64,000 bases of DNA from Oryzias latipes (taxonomy: Eukaryota; Chordata; Actinopteri; Beloniformes; Adrianichthyidae): contig NC_019859.2 of assembly GCF_002234675.1 (NCBI RefSeq), positions 30,847,434-30,911,433 of the forward strand, written 5' to 3'. The translations under genes were made by a program, and so were the position numbers. This document shows, in pieces, positions 63,501 to 64,000 of this stretch (positions within the stretch are counted from its first letter, which is position 1; each line of letters starts with the position of its first letter). The notes below the pieces were generated by a model that saw only the letters and a program-made list of their open reading frames with translations, ran no database searches and was not told the origin of the DNA.

Positions 63501-63657
63501 ACTCTGCGCTCCAGCAGGTTGTCCAGTTTGGAAGTCTTTACTTTCTTCTTGTAGGCAACGCGATTGAGGAACCCCTTACTAACATCAACCACGTCATAGT
63601 TGAAGGGGCGCTGAGGATCTTCTGCAGGCTCCTCTTTCAAGGAAGACTCGTCTGCAT
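39517..63657 (-). CDS. BPTF: BPTF (NURF301), C-terminal 22 exons
   Basis: BPTF is the largest subunit of the NURF chromatin remodeller; it reads H3K4me3 and acetylated histones and works with the ISWI ATPase. Coding exons: 61677-63657, 60091-60215, 59799-59927, 59458-59608, 59093-59132, 58692-58917, 57537-57686, 54903-55033, 54607-54721, 54292-54509, 53247-53460, 52875-53143, 52686-52799, 51136-51297, 50675-50757, 48586-48811, 48188-48510, 46525-46698, 46212-46404, 45713-45797, 42079-42265, 39517-39538. They total 5318 nt and every phase joins, giving about 1771 residues. Landmarks in order: [67 protein letters not shown], a Gln/Thr-rich region, coiled charged segments (KKKKMIST), two PHD fingers, bromodomain. 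The protein ends [10 protein letters not shown], shorter than the mammalian end. DDT and the first PHD finger lie past the right edge. Confidence 0.96.
40635..41203. mobile_element. MITE with AAGTCCCACTCC ends
   Basis: Ends TTAAAGTCCCACTCCA and TTGGAGTGGGTCTTTAAA are inverted. The core contains GAGCGGCAGGAGCTCATTAG and GATCGTCTGCAAGCGCAGG. A degraded relative is at 58065-58586 (GAGCAGCAGGAGTTCATTAG, ending GGGACTTTAA). No clean target duplication was found. Confidence 0.65.
41651..41895. mobile_element. Short hAT-like MITE beside a BPTF exon
   Basis: Left end TAGGGCTGGGTTTTAAAT and right end GTGATACCCAGCCCTCC are inverted. 245 bp, noncoding, ending 184 bases downstream of the second bromodomain exon. 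Another AGGGCTGGGGGTCACCGCC start at 42582 may be a related partial copy. Confidence 0.55.
43282..43308. repeat. Poly-G run of 27
   Basis: An uninterrupted run of 27 G on the plus strand, so C on the BPTF sense strand. Length may be affected by sequencing. Such tracts can form quadruplexes. Confidence 0.9.
43740..45236. mobile_element. Composite of Tc1-like remnants
   Basis: 43740-44276 is a deleted Tc1 copy (CAGCCACCAATTGTGCAACT, AACTATGAGAGACAAAATGA, end TTTATTGCCCCACTGCA) of the same family as 10297-13227. 44277-44875 is a second Tc1 family with decayed transposase ([29 protein letters not shown]). 44878-45000 is an inserted fish repeat (TTTGTACAGCCCAAATTCAC). 45001-45236 is the far Tc1 end, finishing GACCGCCACTGTAA. 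Confidence 0.7.
45454..45487. repeat. (AAAGT)n simple repeat
   Basis: Six tandem AAAGT units in a BPTF intron. Confidence 0.95.
46212..46404 (-). other. BPTF: BPTF second tandem PHD finger, C-terminal half and linker
   Basis: The exon encodes [19 protein letters not shown], then EYVCPQCQS, then the linker helix [19 protein letters not shown] that leads into the bromodomain. The first half of this finger ([12 protein letters not shown]) comes from the exon before. The H3K4me3 cage aromatics Tyr, Tyr and Trp are in place. Confidence 0.93.
46525..46698 (-). other. BPTF: BPTF symmetric PHD cassette exon
   Basis: A 174-nt exon (exactly 58 codons) with phase-2 introns on both sides. It holds the second half of one PHD finger ([16 protein letters not shown] to YICVECKR) and the first half of the next ([13 protein letters not shown]). 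Including it gives two complete fingers. Skipping it would join [10 protein letters not shown] to [17 protein letters not shown] and give one complete finger. Whether it is alternatively spliced cannot be seen from DNA. Confidence 0.85.
46860..48187. other. BPTF intron between PHD exons
   Basis: 1.5 kb intron without coding evidence. Around 47040-47400 the sequence resembles dispersed repeats, but I cannot name the family. Confidence 0.4.
48812..50674. other. BPTF intron with Tc1-like ends
   Basis: Holds the Tc1-like piece at 49846-50620 and otherwise AT-rich sequence; no exon found. Confidence 0.5.
49846..50620. mobile_element. Tc1-like nonautonomous remnant
   Basis: Starts TACAGTGGATATAAAAAGTA followed by TTTGATCCCCTGC and AAGATGACAGACTGTCAG, which also occurs at 45145-45180. 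The right boundary is uncertain; a (TATTTGTTCAAT) Tc1-like subterminal motif lies near 50445. No transposase remains. Confidence 0.6.
51365..51800 (+). mobile_element. Internally deleted relative of the Crypton relic
   Basis: The left part (TTGATTCTGACTGGCTGCTG, GCATTAAAAAGTGATA, TATCACTGCGCTGG) matches 5535-5640. The right part (ACAAACTTTTGCTTCATCAT, AAGCGGTAAGAAG, ATTTATTTCTTTTGCAAGTG) matches 7325-7640. The coding middle is missing. It is in a BPTF intron. Confidence 0.65.
51800..52685. other. BPTF intron, no element named
   Basis: Intron sequence before the Q-rich exons. Pyrimidine-rich around 51840-52020, then AT-rich. Nothing is recognised. Confidence 0.45.
53461..54291. other. BPTF intron with CA repeat
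   Basis: Intron without coding evidence. It ends with a (CA)n run at 54245-54269, just before the donor of the adjacent exon. Confidence 0.55.
56625..56822. repeat. Palindromic dispersed repeat (copy 2)
   Basis: Left arm AACCCTGGTCCTCAAGAGCC, right arm GGCTCTTGAGGCCCAGTGTT, with GATTGACTGAACACATCTGG in the middle. Same family as 5117-5325. Confidence 0.75.
57125..57440 (+). repeat. tRNA-derived SINE
   Basis: Head GGCTCAGTTGTCTGGGCGTAG looks like a tRNA 5' half with A box, and GGGTTTGCTTCCC is a B-box-like match. The body has TCATCCAGTGCGGGTCC, GGATCCGGCATGAATAAAA, ATCTCAGCCAG and TCGCTGTGGCGACC. The tail matches, inverted, the repeat at 32820-33075. Confidence 0.7.
58065..58586. repeat. Second copy of the AAGTCCCACTCC MITE family
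   Basis: Shares GAGCAGCAGGAGTTCATTAG, AAATCTGCCTCCGAG and the end AAGTTGGGACTTTAAC with the element at 40635-41203. It is degraded and its left end is unclear. Confidence 0.55.
60216..61676 (-). other. BPTF: BPTF GC-AG intron
   Basis: The large exon ends ...ACG TGG AG and is followed by GCGAGT, not GT. The next exon starts after CGCTCAG with G TAC CGG, so the junction gives TFGITWR|YRLQTV, the known BPTF sequence. No GT donor nearby keeps this frame. A piggyBac-like MITE (61433-61637) lies just 40 bases inside the intron. Confidence 0.85.
61433..61637. mobile_element. piggyBac-like MITE near a BPTF donor site
   Basis: Left CCCTTGTGCTATCCTAG and right CTAAGATAGCACAAGGG are inverted over 17 bases with one mismatch. 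The flanks GTAA and TAAA may be a decayed TTAA duplication. 205 bp, noncoding. Confidence 0.7.
61677..63657 (-). other. BPTF: BPTF large central exon
   Basis: 1981 nt, 660 codons. It starts in phase after TCTGCAG at 63658 and encodes a conserved head ([33 protein letters not shown]), a long Ser/Thr/Glu-rich low-conservation middle, and a conserved end ([54 protein letters not shown]). The middle is much shorter than I recall in human. Confidence 0.93.
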
Positions 63658-64000
63658 CTGCAGACAAAATAAAGATGGAATTCACATTAGCCTTAAACCT
63701 GAGTTTACACTTCTTAAAGAGGCATTGGCCAAAATACGGATGTCGATGGCCCCAATTCGTATTTCCTTAAGACTTTTAAGCTGCATCTCACTGGGTTGAG
63801 CAGCTTGTCCGTCAGTTGGTTGTTAGGGTGCAGCCTTTGTGTCCTTGGGAAAGACACCTAACACCACACTACTCACAGAAAGTACAAAAGCAATCAGTGT
63901 CTTGCTTTGAAGAACAATCTGCTAAAAGCTATGCTATATATGGAGACTATGAATTAAGAATGTATGCAATCAATGATGTTAAAATCTTTCTTTGCACATT
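63658..64000 (-). other. BPTF upstream intron at right edge
   Basis: Intron sequence running off the right edge. No earlier BPTF exon is seen here. A short TTGGGAAAGACACCTAACAC stretch at 63846-63865 may be a repeat fragment. Confidence 0.5.

Noticed and set aside
61568-63685. A 705-codon minus-strand ORF as a single-exon gene
   Set aside because: It is the large BPTF exon (61677-63657) extended by chance into both introns; the flanking splice sites and protein match show this.

Overview
This is a vertebrate nuclear window, most likely from a teleost fish. The genes are spliced with GT-AG introns and match vertebrate proteins. Introns and spacers are full of fish-type repeats: Tc1/mariner, hAT, PIF/Harbinger, piggyBac and Crypton relics, LINE fragments and tRNA-derived SINEs. 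The exact species cannot be read from the sequence.

Layout, left to right. (1) SMURF2, minus strand, 880-19549: first four coding exons of a C2-WW-HECT ubiquitin ligase; the rest lies beyond the left edge. Its 15 kb intron 1 holds most of the mobile elements. (2) KPNA2 (importin alpha), minus strand, 20753-29718: complete, ten coding exons, 519 residues. (3) tRNA-Arg(CCG), plus strand, 30369-30441. (4) The C17orf58 orthologue, plus strand, 31265-35715: complete, five coding exons, 384 residues, a predicted secreted cysteine-containing protein behind a TATA box. (5) BPTF (NURF301), minus strand, 39517-63657: the last 22 coding exons, about 1771 residues, with two tandem PHD fingers and the bromodomain. 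The DDT domain and N-terminal PHD lie beyond the right edge. All exon lengths and phases were checked by hand and every reading frame closes.

Gene order and orientation (BPTF and C17orf58 convergent, C17orf58 and KPNA2 divergent, an Arg-CCG tRNA gene between the last two) match what I recall of human 17q24. SMURF2 next to KPNA2 does not, since in human they are several megabases apart. The genes do not form one pathway: SMURF2 acts in ubiquitin control of TGF-beta/BMP signalling, KPNA2 in nuclear import, BPTF in chromatin remodelling, and C17orf58 is poorly characterised.

Most notable points: a symmetric exon in BPTF that adds a whole extra PHD finger and whose skipping would rebuild a single intact finger; a GC-AG intron after the large BPTF exon; a Crypton tyrosine-recombinase relic in SMURF2 with an internally deleted relative in a BPTF intron; several nested transposons with readable target-site duplications; and the conserved position of the tRNA gene. 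I found no CRISPR array, operon or clearly new defence or metabolic system.
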